Both the position numbers and the translations under genes were made by a program. Positions 63,946-64,000 of a stretch of DNA of 64,000 bases are shown in pieces. The stretch's first letter is position 1, and every line of letters starts with the position of its first letter. Source of the DNA: a bacterium (GTDB lineage Bacteria > Armatimonadota > Abditibacteriia > Abditibacteriales > Abditibacteriaceae); contig SDZD01000002.1 in NCBI GenBank assembly GCA_004172935.1, positions 1 through 64,000 of the forward strand. Direction: 5' to 3'. The notes under the pieces are model-generated. The model did not search any database. It had not been told where the DNA came from and worked only from the letters and a program-made list of their open reading frames with translations.

Positions 63946-64000
63946 GACCCGGTTGCAATTAATGACGAGCGCATTGAGAAGGTTTTGTACTTATGTAGTC

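Overview
The window (about 55% G+C by eye) looks like chromosome from an Armatimonadota/Abditibacteriota-type bacterium. The basis is four secreted pseudopilin-like proteins with the [18 protein letters not shown] leader and a C-terminal H-x9-DG motif, two GntR-headed regulators with LacI-like sensor domains, many secreted glycoside hydrolases without SusC/SusD genes, and weak or absent Shine-Dalgarno sequences. This is inference from gene style; there is no rRNA or ribosomal protein gene in the window to confirm it. No tRNA, rRNA or CRISPR array was seen.

Layout. 1-451: the start of a transposase running off the left edge abuts the C-terminal half of an AraC-family gene, probably an insertion-disrupted regulator. 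468-5631 (minus): an operon of GntR/LacI-type regulator, pseudopilin, clan-A glycoside hydrolase and a carbohydrate-binding-like protein. 5882-10278 (plus): an AraC regulator and a GH106 rhamnosidase-like enzyme with an inserted, apparently circularly permuted binding module. 10378-21294: a glucuronoxylan/pectin block. GH115 and GH28 (minus) diverge from a second GH115-like protein and a three-domain GH67-SGNH-CE6 enzyme (plus), across a perfect 46-bp inverted repeat that carries two mirror-image promoters. 21307-32506: two divergent PAP2 phosphatases, an RND efflux operon (outer-membrane channel, very long adaptor, pump), PepSY-repeat proteins and an OmpR/histidine-kinase pair.

32684-42914: a LacI regulator diverges from a pectin/uronate operon (GH2, CE12, alpha/beta-hydrolase, Gfo/Idh/MocA, tagaturonate epimerase UxaE, mannonate-oxidoreductase-type SDR). 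Three AAACCGGTTT operators punctuate it. 43086-44279: two small secreted proteins. 44396-48601: a GH63-like enzyme diverges from a GntR/LacI-type regulator whose own promoter is the third copy of the 46-bp element. 48704-59265: pseudopilins, a third GH115, a second mannonate-type SDR, UxuA, a hexuronate MFS transporter, a CE15 glucuronoyl esterase and another pseudopilin. 59464-60243/60484: acetoin reductase (BudC-like) divergent from a LysR regulator. 61625-63945: MarR regulator and TolC-like protein, the start of a second efflux operon continuing beyond the window.

How it fits together: secreted GH115, GH67, CE15, CE6 and GH28/CE12/GH106/GH2 enzymes would strip methylglucuronate, acetyl, galacturonate and rhamnose/galactose side groups from glucuronoxylan and rhamnogalacturonan. 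MFS uptake, UxaE, UxuB-type SDRs and UxuA would then carry the uronates to 2-keto-3-deoxygluconate. Uronate isomerase, KDG kinase and aldolase are not in the window. The most unusual items are the mobile-looking promoter/start cassette shared by the regulator gene and the GH115 block, the GH67-SGNH-CE6 fusion, the permuted module inside GH106, and pseudopilins repeatedly placed with glycan genes.
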